NCBI RefSeq assembly: GCF_001278845.1
Contig: NZ_CP012590.1
Location: 2,604,001-2,668,000 of the forward strand
Origin: Actinomyces sp. oral taxon 414
GTDB taxonomy: Bacteria > Actinomycetota > Actinomycetes > Actinomycetales > Actinomycetaceae
Direction: 5' to 3'
DNA: 64,000 bases
In this document: piece after piece, positions 18,574 to 27,000 of the stretch
Position numbering within the stretch: the first letter of the stretch is position 1
How the letters are laid out: every line of letters begins with the position of its first letter
Translations under genes and position numbers: made by a program
Notes under the pieces: generated by a model
Databases searched by the model: none
Seen by the model: only the letters and a program-made list of their open reading frames with translations
What the model was told of the DNA's origin: nothing

Positions 18574-18988
18574 CCCCTCGTCCCCTTTCAGTGCGTTCCT
18601 CCAGGGTTAGCCCCTTAGCGTGGTGTTGATTCCCGCGGCCACTCCCCGACGGGCGCGGGCGGGCCTGGGGATACGTCTTCTTCGGATCGAAGCCGGAGAC
18701 CCTCCGGCGGGCGGACCGGTGGCGGGCAGGTCGGGATACTCTCGGGCCGGCTGCGGGGATGTTGCACATCGGAGAGGGACGTCCTCGAGACTCGATGGCG
18801 GGTTTTCCGTATGATTCCGCCGATCCGCCGCCAGCCGGCCCCGGTCGAATGTGCAACACCGCCCAACCCGACCCCGCACATCCAAGCCTGGCCCCGCCCG
18901 CCCCAGACGCACTTCTGGCATCGCCCCCGACCTCACGCCGCACCATCCCCTTTGCGACGATCCCCCGCCCCTGAACCGCATCCTGATG

Positions 18989-19170
18989 AAAAAGGCGCGT
19001 TCTGCGGTCGGTTCGCCGGCCTCCGGCCCGTCGTCCTTCGCGAACGCGTAGGTTTCCAGTCGAACGCGCAGATGAGAGGTACGCGTTCGACTGGAAACCT
19101 ACGCGTTCGCAGAGAACGGGGGCGTCCCGGTGGGACCCGGAGATGGGTGAGACCCCCTGGGACCGGTCCG
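18989..19170. repeat. Family B palindrome with tail, copy 2
   Basis: Hairpin 19039-19110 with the same arms, upstream 50 bases and tail as copy 1. The 13-base loop reads CAGATGAGAGGTA, the reverse complement in form of copy 1's TACCTCCCGTCTG. Confidence 0.7.
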
Positions 19171-19317
19171 GGCGCCGAGATCCTCCTCAGGCTGCGTTCC
19201 CGCGCGCCCGGAGAGGTCATCGGGGTGGGCGCCGGGCCCGGCGGGGTCGTCCAGGCGGGCGCCGCACCCGCCGCCCGACCCGTGGACACCCTCCCCGGCC
19301 GGTCCGAGGGCGCCGAC

Positions 19318-19437
19318 TGTCAAAATCTGCCACAAAGGCCCCGATCGAGCCGGAGCGCACGAAAAGAAACGTTGATATTCCGCGCTTCTGTTCGCCGCCA
19401 ATCCCGCCGCAGGGCGCCTTTGTGGCAGATTTGGACA
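19318..19437. repeat. Family A palindromic element, copy 3
   Basis: Same inverted ends and core; the left end carries one change (TGTCAAAATC). The GC-rich tail follows as in other copies. It lies about 150 bases after family B, as in the first kilobase, but there the order is A before B. Confidence 0.7.
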
Positions 19438-19630
19438 CGCCCCCGCCCCGAACCGCCACAGAAGTCCCACCCGCCCCACCACGACGGCGCTCCGCAGCGA
19501 CAAACCCCGGCGAGGGGGCGGCGACGGCCCGCCAGCGGTCCTTCGCTATTGTTCGAACCGGATATCGGCGTCCCGGAGCCTGAGAATACCGGGCGCCCGG
19601 GCCCGGACGTCGTGCAGCTGGCGAGAGGAC

Positions 19631-20611
19631 TCAGGTGTCGGTGTCGGTGCCGCCGCCAGTCGGCGTCGGGGAGTGGCGGGTGGTCGTGCCGTCGGCGTGG
19701 ACGTCGAAGGCGACCAGGGGCTCCCCCGTCGGCTGGTCGGATCCGCCAGCGGGCTCCCGGGTGATGAAGATCTGCTCCCCGGCCTCGGGCATGAGGTCGA
19801 GGAAGGTGAAGCCGGTCCCCGACTGCGGGTCGTACAGACCCAGTGAGCTCACGGTCTCGCCCTTGCGCAGCCAGACCTGGAGGCTGCCGCCGCGGGCGGC
19901 GTCCATCATCTCCTCCGGCAGGCTCAGCGCCGTCATGCTCATGTCCCGCGACCAGGTGAGAGTCGCGATGTGCCCGTCGGGCATGGTGTCAGTCACGCGC
20001 TGGACGTCCTGGGCCTGGTTGAGGTGGGCGTAGTGCTCGGTGGGGGCCATCGAACTCATCGCCGTCCATCGGCCCACCCCGATGCCGACGCACAGGATGG
20101 CCGCGGCCGCGGCGACCCGCATCCCGATCGCGGACCATCGGCGCCGTCTCGGGCGCAGGGGGACGACGGCGCCCGGCCGGTCGTCAACGGTCCCGCCCCG
20201 CGCTTCGAGTTCGGCGGCCGCAGTCTCGGCCGGCGCGCCCTCGGCGGCCGCGGCGGCGGCCGGCTCGGGACCAACTGGCGCGTCCGCAACAGGCCCGGAC
20301 CGGGGGCTCACGGTCTCCGCCGGCTTCCCCGCCTGCGGCTCATGCGCAATGCGCTCGAGCAGTTCGGAGCGCAGCGAGGCGGGCGGATCGATCGGCTCCA
20401 GGGCCGCTCCGAGCCGGGCGAGGATCTCGTCGGGCGCGTCCTCGGCCGGGCCGCCGCCCGCCAGGCCGCCGTCCGCATGCATCCCGCCGCCCGTCGTCCC
20501 ACCGTCCACCGGACCGCCGCCCGCGAGCGCCCCACTGTCCGCCCGATCGCCGCCCGCCGGGACGGGGCCGAGGGCCTCCCCCGGCCGGCGGCGCCGTTCG
20601 AGATCCGTCAT
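19631..20611 (-). CDS. rskA: Anti-sigma-K factor
   Basis: 326 residues, predicted membrane-bound inhibitor of the adjacent sigma factor. The N-terminal cytoplasmic part (1-155) is low complexity but contains DEILARLGAALEPIDPPASL and LRSELLERI. One helix follows (about 160-182, MRVAAAAAILCVGIGVG). The extracytoplasmic domain has GSLQVWLRKGETVSSLGLYD, the RskA C-terminal domain pattern. The ATG overlaps the sigK stop by four bases, so the two are translationally coupled. In mycobacteria RskA is cleaved by site-2 proteolysis to free SigK; this is family knowledge, not shown here. Confidence 0.88.
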   Translation of the reverse strand: MTDLERRRRPGEALGPVPAGGDRADSGALAGGGPVDGGTTGGGMHADGGLAGGGPAEDAPDEILARLGAALEPIDPPASLRSELLERIAHEPQAGKPAETVSPRSGPVADAPVGPEPAAAAAAEGAPAETAAAELEARGGTVDDRPGAVVPLRPRRRRWSAIGMRVAAAAAILCVGIGVGRWTAMSSMAPTEHYAHLNQAQDVQRVTDTMPDGHIATLTWSRDMSMTALSLPEEMMDAARGGSLQVWLRKGETVSSLGLYDPQSGTGFTFLDLMPEAGEQIFITREPAGGSDQPTGEPLVAFDVHADGTTTRHSPTPTGGGTDTDT

Positions 20612-21168
20612 GATTCCGCCCCCATCTCCTTGCGAAGTCGTGCGATTCCGTTCCTGATCCTGGTCTTGACCGTGCCGAGCGGCACGCCGGTGCGCCGGGC
20701 GATCTCGGCATGGGTCAGACCCGTGAAGTAGGCCATGACCAGGGTGGAGCGCTGCGGCTCGCCGACGGCGTCCAGGGCCCGGCGCACGTCCTCACCGGCG
20801 AGGGAGTCCTCCACGGCCTGGACGGTGAGGTCGACGTCGGGCATGTAGTCGCGCCACTGCTCCTCGCGGTCTCTGGCCGCCTGGGAGGAGCGGACTCTGT
20901 CGATCGCCCGGCGCCGCGCCATGGTCACCACCCAGGCCCGGGCGCTGCCCCGGCTCGGCGAGAAGGAGGCGGCGCTGCGCCATATCTCCAGGAAGACCTC
21001 CTGGAGCACTTCCTCGCTCTGGGCGCGGTCCACCAGGATTCGGACGATGAGGGCGAATAGGCGGCCCGACCAGCGGTCGTAGAACTCGGCGAAGGCGTCG
21101 CGGTCTCCGCCGGCCACCCCGAGAATGAGGGCGTTGTCGCGGTCGCGATCCGGGTCCTCGTCGTGCAC
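20608..21168 (-). CDS. sigK: ECF RNA polymerase sigma factor SigK
   Basis: 186 residues with only regions 2 and 4. Region 2 (about 25-95) has DRWSGRLFALIVRILVDRA and WVVTMARRRAIDRVR. Region 4 (about 125-180) has GLTHAEIARRTGVPLGTVKT. The start is GTG at 21168; an ATG a few bases upstream is out of frame. It sits 69 bases downstream of dipZ and overlaps rskA by four bases, giving an operon dipZ-sigK-rskA. In Mycobacterium tuberculosis SigK controls dipZ and neighbouring secreted antigens, so the linkage supports the assignment. Confidence 0.9.
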   Translation of the reverse strand: MHDEDPDRDRDNALILGVAGGDRDAFAEFYDRWSGRLFALIVRILVDRAQSEEVLQEVFLEIWRSAASFSPSRGSARAWVVTMARRRAIDRVRSSQAARDREEQWRDYMPDVDLTVQAVEDSLAGEDVRRALDAVGEPQRSTLVMAYFTGLTHAEIARRTGVPLGTVKTRIRNGIARLRKEMGAES

Positions 21169-21237
21169 GGTCGCATGGTACGGGGCGCGCCCGGCCAGTC
21201 CCGTCTACCCTCGCTCTGGGCTGCGCGCCCGGCCCGT

Positions 21238-22923
21238 TCACCCGAAGGTGAAGGAGTACAGGGACACACCCTCGCCGACCTCGAGCTCGAGCAGGCCCTC
21301 CCGGGTGTCCTGCGTGCTCACGAGCTCGATCGAGTTGGGGACCCCCGAGACGCGGATCGTGCGTTTTTCACCGTTCGCCGTGTAGGTGATGTCCCCCTCG
21401 CCGGAGACGACCAGGTTGACCTGCCGGCCCTGGTAGCGCAGGCGCAGGCGGGCGGGACCGCCGTCGGGCGAGATGGCCTGCGCGGTCACCTTCCACCGTC
21501 CGTCCAGGGAGAAGGTGTCCGCCGCCTGCTCGGCGGGGAAGTCGTACGACGACGTCCCCTCGCTCAGTCGCCCGCCGGCGAATCCGATGGCGCGGGCGGA
21601 GCCGAGGTAGGTCTCGGGGGTGCGCGGGCCGCTGACGTCGGGCTCGTCGTCGGCGAACACCGGGGCGGGCAGCTGCACGCCGGGGTTGGCCTGGCGCAGG
21701 AGCTCGCGCACGAGCCTCTCGGTGGTGGCCTCGCCGCCCTCGCCGAACTTGACCTGGCGCAATTCGCCGCTGGAGTCGGCGAGGTAGTGCGCGGGCCAGT
21801 AGTGGTTGTCGAAGTTGCGCCAGGTCACCAGGTCGGAGTCGACGGCCACCGGGTAGGTGATGCCGAGGTCGGCGGCGCCGCCGCGGACATTGCCGACCTC
21901 CTTCTCGAAGGCGTACTCCGGGGAGTGGACCCCGATGACCTGCAGGCCCGCGTCCCCGTAGACCTCGTGGAGTTTCTGGATGCCGGGGATGGAGCGCTGG
22001 CAGTTGATGCAGGAGTAGGCCCAGAAATCGACGAGGGTCACCTTGCCGGCGCGGTCGGCGTCGGTCAGGGGCTGCTCGCCGGGGGTGTTGAACCAGGTGG
22101 TGATGCCCTCGATTTGGGGCAGCCGCCCGCAGTGGGCGAGGTCGGAGGCGCCGTCGACGCACCGGCCGCCCTCGCCGGCGCCCGCCCCGCCGCGCAGCGC
22201 GTTGTCGATGCCGGCCTGGAGCGGGGCGGTGTAGTCCGGCAGGGCGCGCTGGAGGACGGCCGGCAGGTTGAGGACGAGCGCCGCCGACAGGGCCAGCATG
22301 AGCGCTCCGGCGCTCACGCGCACGGCCCTCTGTCGGCGTCGGAAGGCCTTGAGCCTCTCGGTGAGCCGGCGTCCGGCCAGGGCGAAGGCGAGCAGCGGGA
22401 CGGCGGTGCCCAGGCCGAAGGCGATGGCGAGGGTGATGGTGTCGGCGCCGATCCGGCCGGTGGAGCCGGCGACGGACACGGCCGCGAGCACCGGACCGGC
22501 GCAGGGCACGTACGCGGCCCCCAGGACCAGGCCCAGGAGGAATCCGTTGGAGGGGCCGGCCGAGCCGGATCGCTGGAAGCGCGCGAAGGGGCGCTCCAGG
22601 ATCTCCATGACCTTGGGGATGATCATTCCGGCGCCGATGAGGGCGAGGAGGACGATTCCGGCCCAGCGGATGACGTCCTGCGGCAGGTGCAAGAGGTTGA
22701 GGAGCGTCGACCCCAGCAGGGTGAAGGCGGTGAAGCTGATGACCAGCCCCGCCACGACGAGATACGGCCGCCACCTGGAGGTGGCCGGCGCCTCGTCCCC
22801 GTCCCGGGCGCGGGCGCCCTGGGCGCCGCCGGACAGGAAGATGACCGGCAGGACCGGAAGAATGCAGGGGGAGATGCCGGTGATGAGGCCACCGAGCAGG
22901 CCGATGAGAACGAGACTGACCAT
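21238..22923 (-). CDS. dipZ: DipZ-like CcdA/thioredoxin fusion protein
   Basis: 561 residues. The N-terminal half is a CcdA/DsbD-type electron-transfer membrane domain with [18 protein letters not shown] and [11 protein letters not shown], the paired cysteines that move reductant across the membrane. The second half is an extracytoplasmic TlpA/thioredoxin domain with the redox motif CINC ([11 protein letters not shown]) and [15 protein letters not shown]-terminal beta domain follows ([20 protein letters not shown]). The start at 22923 is set by AAGGAGGAACGAC; an in-frame ATG nine codons upstream lacks a binding site. Probable role: reduction of exported thiols. A SigK-like promoter is seen upstream. 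Confidence 0.9.
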   Translation of the reverse strand: MVSLVLIGLLGGLITGISPCILPVLPVIFLSGGAQGARARDGDEAPATSRWRPYLVVAGLVISFTAFTLLGSTLLNLLHLPQDVIRWAGIVLLALIGAGMIIPKVMEILERPFARFQRSGSAGPSNGFLLGLVLGAAYVPCAGPVLAAVSVAGSTGRIGADTITLAIAFGLGTAVPLLAFALAGRRLTERLKAFRRRQRAVRVSAGALMLALSAALVLNLPAVLQRALPDYTAPLQAGIDNALRGGAGAGEGGRCVDGASDLAHCGRLPQIEGITTWFNTPGEQPLTDADRAGKVTLVDFWAYSCINCQRSIPGIQKLHEVYGDAGLQVIGVHSPEYAFEKEVGNVRGGAADLGITYPVAVDSDLVTWRNFDNHYWPAHYLADSSGELRQVKFGEGGEATTERLVRELLRQANPGVQLPAPVFADDEPDVSGPRTPETYLGSARAIGFAGGRLSEGTSSYDFPAEQAADTFSLDGRWKVTAQAISPDGGPARLRLRYQGRQVNLVVSGEGDITYTANGEKRTIRVSGVPNSIELVSTQDTREGLLELEVGEGVSLYSFTFG

Positions 22924-22955
22924 GTCGTTCCTCCTTCGCGATCGAGTCACCCCGT

Positions 22956-22983
22956 ATTCGTCGCCGTCGCCCGTATCGGATGC
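22956..22983 (-). promoter_or_regulatory. Candidate SigK promoter of dipZ
   Basis: On the minus strand GCATCC (22978-22983), 16 bases, then ACGAAT (22956-22961). The mycobacterial SigK consensus is CCATCC with CCGAAT at about this spacing, so each hexamer matches at five of six positions. It lies about 33 bases upstream of the dipZ start. Confidence 0.5.
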
Positions 22984-23018
22984 CCGAACGAGCAGTGATG
23001 GGGCTCACTCGATCCGCC

Positions 23019-23045
23019 CAATCCGCGCCCCCTCCCGCTCCGAAT
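23019..23045 (+). promoter_or_regulatory. Candidate SigK promoter of the MSDG lipoprotein gene
   Basis: CAATCC (23019-23024), 15 bases, then an exact CCGAAT (23040-23045). It would give a leader of roughly 90 bases before the ATG at 23144. Spacing is one shorter than that of the divergent dipZ candidate. Confidence 0.4.
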
Positions 23046-23143
23046 CCCTGATGACGGCGCGCCCACCGGCGCTCCCATCCACATCACCACGGTCGACGAC
23101 GCGTCACCGCGATCGACGGCCCCTCGCATTTCAAGGAGATCCC

Positions 23144-23455
23144 ATGCGTATCCGACGCGTTCTGTCCGCCTCCCTTCTCATCGCCGCCCTCGCGGTCGGC
23201 ACCGCCGCCTGCGGCTCCGCGGACGCCGGGAGGGGCAAGCCGGCCATGCAGCAGACGTCGACGCCCGGCGATGCCATGTCCGACGGCGCGATGTCCCCGA
23301 CGCCCGGCGATGCCATGTCCGACGGCATGAGCGACGGGCGTATGTCCGACGGCGCCGACGACAAGATGAGCGATGCTCCCAGCGGCGCGATGTCCCCGGC
23401 GTCGGGCGGGGCGATGTCCGACGGCGCGAGCAGCAGCGCGTCCAACGGCAAGTGA
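23144..23455 (+). CDS. MSDG-repeat lipoprotein
   Basis: 103 residues. MRIRRVLSASLLIAALAVGT followed by AAC is a lipoprotein signal with Cys23 as the lipid anchor. The mature part is a set of imperfect MSDG/AMSPTPGDAMSDG repeats without cysteine, resembling the pentapeptide MXKDX-repeat lipoproteins seen in other bacteria. AAGGAGATCCC precedes the ATG. It is divergent from dipZ and carries its own SigK-like promoter candidate, so it may be an exported target of SigK. It is a Met/Asp-rich protein; metal binding or oxidant scavenging by methionine is a guess. Confidence 0.75.
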   Translation: MRIRRVLSASLLIAALAVGTAACGSADAGRGKPAMQQTSTPGDAMSDGAMSPTPGDAMSDGMSDGRMSDGADDKMSDAPSGAMSPASGGAMSDGASSSASNGK

Positions 23456-23535
23456 GGCGCCGGCGGCCCGGCGGGTCGCTGCCGGGGCGGCCCGGCGGGC
23501 GAGCTCTTGCGCCGCCGGTCCTCCTCGCGGCTACG

Positions 23536-24441
23536 ATGGGGCTCGTGGAGAGGGAGAGCCTGGAAACCCTTGCGACGGTGCTGGCCGTTACGCGCGTCAA
23601 GGCGCGGCTGCCCCAGCCCGAGCGGGTCCAGGAGCTGCTGGCCGCCGGCGACCCGGGCGAGGTCCTGGATTCCATCTCGCAGCGGACCCTGTTCGACGAC
23701 CCGGTCCTGGAGCGGGCCCGCCGCGACGTCGAGGAGTGGACCGGCCGGGGCATGGGCGTGGTCAGCGTCCTGTCCGAGGCTTACCCGGCGCGCCTGCGCG
23801 ACGTGCGCGAGGCCCCGGCCCTGCTCTACTACGAGGGCTCCCTGGCCGCCGGCGACCAGGGCGTGTGCGTGGTGGGGTCCCGCGACGCCGACGACGCCGC
23901 CCTGCGGGTCGCCTCCCACGTGTCGACCGCGCTGGTCGAGGCGGGCCTGACGGTGGTGTCGGGCCTGGCTACCGGGATCGACGCCGCGGCCCACGCCGCC
24001 GCCCTGAAGGCGGCCGGCCGCACCGTGGCCGTCATGGGCACTGGGCTGGAGCGCACCTACCCGCGCGCCAACGCCCGTCTGCGTGCCGACATCGTCGAGT
24101 CCGGAGGCCTGGTGATGACCCAGTTCGAGCCCGGGGCGGCGGTGAGACGCGCGAATTTCCCCATGCGCAACGCGATTATGAGCGGTTACGGCATCACCAC
24201 CTTCGTCGTGACGGCCGGCGAGCATTCGGGCACTCGTATTCAGGCGGTGAAGGCGGTCGAGCACGGCCGCGGCGTCATCCTGGCCCGCCGCGTTGCGCAG
24301 ACCACGTCATGGGGGCGGGAGATGGCCCGCACGGGCCGCGCGCTGGTCGCCGACGGCACCGACGACATCCTCGCTCAGGTCCACGACCTCCAGGCCGAGC
24401 GCGCCCGGGCGGAGGACCTCCTGCGGGAACTCACCGCATGA
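23536..24441 (+). CDS. DprA-like (SLOG/Rossmann) protein
   Basis: 301 residues. Family signatures of DprA/Smf are present: VVSGLATGIDAAAHAAALKA, MGTGLERTYPRANARL, FEPGAAVRRANFPMRN and TAGEHSGTRIQAVKAVEHGR. It differs from a housekeeping DprA: the residue after FPxRN is Ala instead of Arg, the C-terminal winged helix is missing, and it overlaps a phosphoribosyltransferase gene. The start could be ATG 23536 or GTG 23545; neither has a good binding site. It begins 80 bases after the lipoprotein gene. A DNA-uptake role is possible; a nucleotide-sensing partner of the next gene is the alternative I favour. Confidence 0.8.
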   Translation: MGLVERESLETLATVLAVTRVKARLPQPERVQELLAAGDPGEVLDSISQRTLFDDPVLERARRDVEEWTGRGMGVVSVLSEAYPARLRDVREAPALLYYEGSLAAGDQGVCVVGSRDADDAALRVASHVSTALVEAGLTVVSGLATGIDAAAHAAALKAAGRTVAVMGTGLERTYPRANARLRADIVESGGLVMTQFEPGAAVRRANFPMRNAIMSGYGITTFVVTAGEHSGTRIQAVKAVEHGRGVILARRVAQTTSWGREMARTGRALVADGTDDILAQVHDLQAERARAEDLLRELTA

Positions 24442-25169
24442 CCGGCCCCCTGCCGGACTACTACCGGGCCGCCGTCGTCCCCGGGCAGCTGCGCGCGAGC
24501 CTGTGCGAACTATGCAGAACCCCGACCGGCGATCAGTACAGGTTCTGCTTCAAATGCCACGATTCTTTTGCTCGCCCGAATGCTGCGGGTTTCGCCTGCT
24601 ACGCCATCGGCGGCGATCAGTCCGGGACGGATATGCGCCGGTACAAGGCTTTTCCTCCAGGCGCGCAGGCGCTCGACAATATCCGACTCCTCCTGGAACA
24701 CTGCGTCAATCACCTGGGCTGCGCCGGGCGTCTCGTCGGCGCTGGCATCGACGCGGTGGCAGTCGTACCCAGCCGCACCCACTACGCACCTGGCGCGCCA
24801 AGCCCACTCCAATTCCTGTGCACTAGAATCCTGCCGAGATACTTGCGTCGAATCGATCTGCGTCCTGCCCCCGGCTCGACCTCCGACCGGCGGGTGCACA
24901 CCGATGCCTTCACCGCCCCCGAATGCCGGGATCTGTCGCACGTGCTGGTCGTTGACGACACCTGGGCCAGCGGAGCCACCATGCTGTCCGCGGTGACGAC
25001 GATACAGGCTCGCGGCGCACAATTCACATCGACTCTGGCCCTCGCCCGCTGGTTGAACCCGCAATACTCGCTGACGCACGAACTCATCGTCAACGTTGAG
25101 CGGGTCGACGACTGGAAGAAACCGGAACAGGCATGCCCGTTTACCCTCGACGGCACCTGTCCGACATGA
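24438..25169 (+). CDS. Zinc-ribbon phosphoribosyltransferase-fold protein
   Basis: 243 residues. The N-terminus has two CxxC pairs (Cys23/26 and Cys37/40, CELC and CFKC), a likely zinc ribbon. The rest is a type I phosphoribosyltransferase fold with VAVVPSRTHYAPG and the PRPP-binding loop HVLVVDDTWASGATM. The layout is that of ComF. The ATG overlaps the DprA-like stop by four bases, so the proteins are made together. Base composition (many A/T third positions around 24530-25130) is lower in GC than the neighbours, hinting at transfer. A defence or nucleotide-signalling function is inference. Confidence 0.75.
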   Translation: MTGPLPDYYRAAVVPGQLRASLCELCRTPTGDQYRFCFKCHDSFARPNAAGFACYAIGGDQSGTDMRRYKAFPPGAQALDNIRLLLEHCVNHLGCAGRLVGAGIDAVAVVPSRTHYAPGAPSPLQFLCTRILPRYLRRIDLRPAPGSTSDRRVHTDAFTAPECRDLSHVLVVDDTWASGATMLSAVTTIQARGAQFTSTLALARWLNPQYSLTHELIVNVERVDDWKKPEQACPFTLDGTCPT

Positions 25170-25354
25170 TCACGGCGATCTCAGCATTCCGAATTCGTTG
25201 CAGATATTCGGACCCCGTCAGCGTCAAGACGATCGCTGGAAGGTTATTCGGCGGGCGGTGATGCGGACGCAGGGTGCGGGGCCGGCGTCGTCACGACGTG
25301 CGAGACGCCGTCCCACCATGCGGGGCTAGAGCGACGCAACCGCCCCGCCGCGCC
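25170..25354. other. Intergenic gap with GGAAGGTTATTC motif
   Basis: Convergent gap. It holds one copy of GGAAGGTTATTC at about 25238-25249, the motif found in family A tails. No gene. Confidence 0.4.
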
Positions 25355-25984
25355 TCACAGGTGCAGGTCGGCGTGGGTCAGGTACCCCTGCCCCAGGGCC
25401 CAGGCGAGGATGCCGTCGCGGTCGGCCTCGGCGCGCTCGAGCGCGCGGTCGGAGAAGCCGACCCGGGTCGTGCCGGGCACATACGCCCGGCGCCGACCGC
25501 CGGGGCCGATAACGGTCACGCACGCCCCCCTCGTCCCCCGGGCACCGGCCCACGCCCGGGTTCCGAGAGCGCCGGGCACCTCCCGCCACGGCAGGCGGCG
25601 CCGCGTGAACAGCGTGCGCACCGCCAGCCCGTCGGCGTCGGCGCGGGTGCGCCCCGCGAGCGCGTTGAGGACGGTGGCGCACAGGAGGAGGCCGACGCCG
25701 CCGGTCAGCAGCATCCACCAGCAGGCGCCGCCCTCGATCAGGCCCATGACGGTCCCCAGGAGCATCGCCGCACCCACAGGGGCGCACAGGAGGAACGTGA
25801 GCAGCCACGACGGCGTCCGCCAGAACCGCCAGGTGAAGGACTCCCGCCCAAGGAGGCCGTTGGGGACGACGGCGGTCGGACCGATCCGCGCACACGTGCC
25901 GGGCGGTATGGAGTACCCGGCCGGGTTGGCGGCGTCGGTGGCCGGGTCCGGGGCCGTCGGGGGCGGTTCCCTGCGGTGGTCCAC
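25355..25984 (-). CDS. PH-like two-helix membrane protein
   Basis: 209 residues. Two adjacent helices (about 55-75 and 80-100: FLLCAPVGAAMLLGTVMGL, WMLLTGGVGLLLCATVLNAL) precede a PH-like domain with RADADGLAVRTLFTRRRLPW and a C-terminal helix ending ILAWALGQGYLTH. This matches bacterial PH_6 proteins such as mycobacterial low-molecular-weight antigen 6. The GTG start at 25984 has AGGGGGA seven bases upstream and lies 11 bases after the menA stop, so it is probably in one operon with menA. Function unknown. Confidence 0.7.
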   Translation of the reverse strand: MDHRREPPPTAPDPATDAANPAGYSIPPGTCARIGPTAVVPNGLLGRESFTWRFWRTPSWLLTFLLCAPVGAAMLLGTVMGLIEGGACWWMLLTGGVGLLLCATVLNALAGRTRADADGLAVRTLFTRRRLPWREVPGALGTRAWAGARGTRGACVTVIGPGGRRRAYVPGTTRVGFSDRALERAEADRDGILAWALGQGYLTHADLHL

Positions 25985-25995
25985 GACTCGTCCCC

Positions 25996-26949
25996 CTATC
26001 TGCTCGCCAGGACGAGCGCCGCGGCCAGGGCGACGCCGTAGAGGAGCTCGTACAGGCCCGCGTCGCGCAGCGCCGGGATGAGCGCCCGGCCGGTGGCGCC
26101 GGCCAGGACGGTGCCACCGGCGCGCGCCGCCGCCGCGCCGAGGGCCGCGATGACGACGGCGAGGGCGACGAGCCAGACGGTCCCCGACCCGCCCAGGGCC
26201 CGGTGCGCCCAGACGATCGCCACCGCCCCCGCGGCCACGGGGACCCACAGCATGGCGATGAAGGCGGCGCGGGCGCGCCCGGCGCCCAGCCGCACCGCCA
26301 GGGTGCGCTTGCCCGCCGCCGGGTCGGTGTCGATGTCGCGCAGGTTGTTGACCATGAGCAGGGAGCAGGCGATGAGGCCGACGCCGCCCGCGGCCGCCCA
26401 CAGCCAGCCCGGGGTGGTCCCGCCCTGGACGTAGGCGGTGCCCGCGGTGGCGACCAACCCGAAGAACACGAACACGAAGACCTCGCCCAGGCCCGCGTAG
26501 CCGTAGGGGCGGGGCCCGCCGGTGTAGAACCAGGCGGCGGCGATCGCGGCGGCGCCCACCGCGAGCAGCCACCACTGGCCGCTGAGCACGACGAGGACCA
26601 GGCCGAACAGCCCGCCGACGCCGAAGCAGCCGAAGGCCGCGAGCTTGACCGTGCGGGGGGCGACGGCGCCGGAGGCGGTCAGCCGCGGCGGGCCGGTGCG
26701 CTCGTCGTCGGCGCCGCGCACGCCGTCGGAGTAGTCGTTGGCCAGGTTGCAGCCGATCTGCAGGGCCAGGGCGACGCCGGCGGCGAGCAGGCTGCGCACC
26801 GGGGAGAAGGCCCCTAGGGCCGCGGCGGCGCCCGCCCCCAGGATGACGGGGGCGACGGCCGCCGGCAGGGTCCGCAGGCGCACGACCTCCGCCCAGCTGG
26901 TGGCGCGCGGGCCCGCACCGGACCGCTGCGCGGTTCCGCTGGCGCTCAT
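25996..26949 (-). CDS. menA: 1,4-Dihydroxy-2-naphthoate polyprenyltransferase
   Basis: 317 residues, an integral membrane UbiA-superfamily prenyltransferase that joins the isoprenoid tail to DHNA in menaquinone synthesis. The first Asp-rich motif is CNLANDYSDGVRGADDERTG (about 87-106) and the second is VNNLRDIDTDPAAGKRTLAV. About eight helices are visible. Length is typical of actinobacterial MenA. Bases before the ATG contain GGAAGAGG. It forms a likely operon with the PH-like gene downstream. Confidence 0.93.
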   Translation of the reverse strand: MSASGTAQRSGAGPRATSWAEVVRLRTLPAAVAPVILGAGAAAALGAFSPVRSLLAAGVALALQIGCNLANDYSDGVRGADDERTGPPRLTASGAVAPRTVKLAAFGCFGVGGLFGLVLVVLSGQWWLLAVGAAAIAAAWFYTGGPRPYGYAGLGEVFVFVFFGLVATAGTAYVQGGTTPGWLWAAAGGVGLIACSLLMVNNLRDIDTDPAAGKRTLAVRLGAGRARAAFIAMLWVPVAAGAVAIVWAHRALGGSGTVWLVALAVVIAALGAAAARAGGTVLAGATGRALIPALRDAGLYELLYGVALAAALVLASR

Positions 26950-27000
26950 GAGAACCTCTTCCTCGGGACTGGGGCGGAGCCTACTACGCTGGGGCGGGTC

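Larger units (their letters stand above)
18574..19630. other. Gene-free stretch with repeats of families A and B
   Basis: No gene supported. It contains family B copy 2 (18989-19170) and family A copy 3 (19318-19437) in the same order as copies 1 in the first kilobase, plus the motif CCGGATATCGGCGTCC near 19558, which recurs near 50702. Confidence 0.5.

Noticed and set aside
21163..22998. Long plus-strand open frame antisense to dipZ
   Set aside because: A shadow of the GC-rich dipZ gene: no family motif, no binding site, while the minus strand has clear CcdA and thioredoxin motifs.
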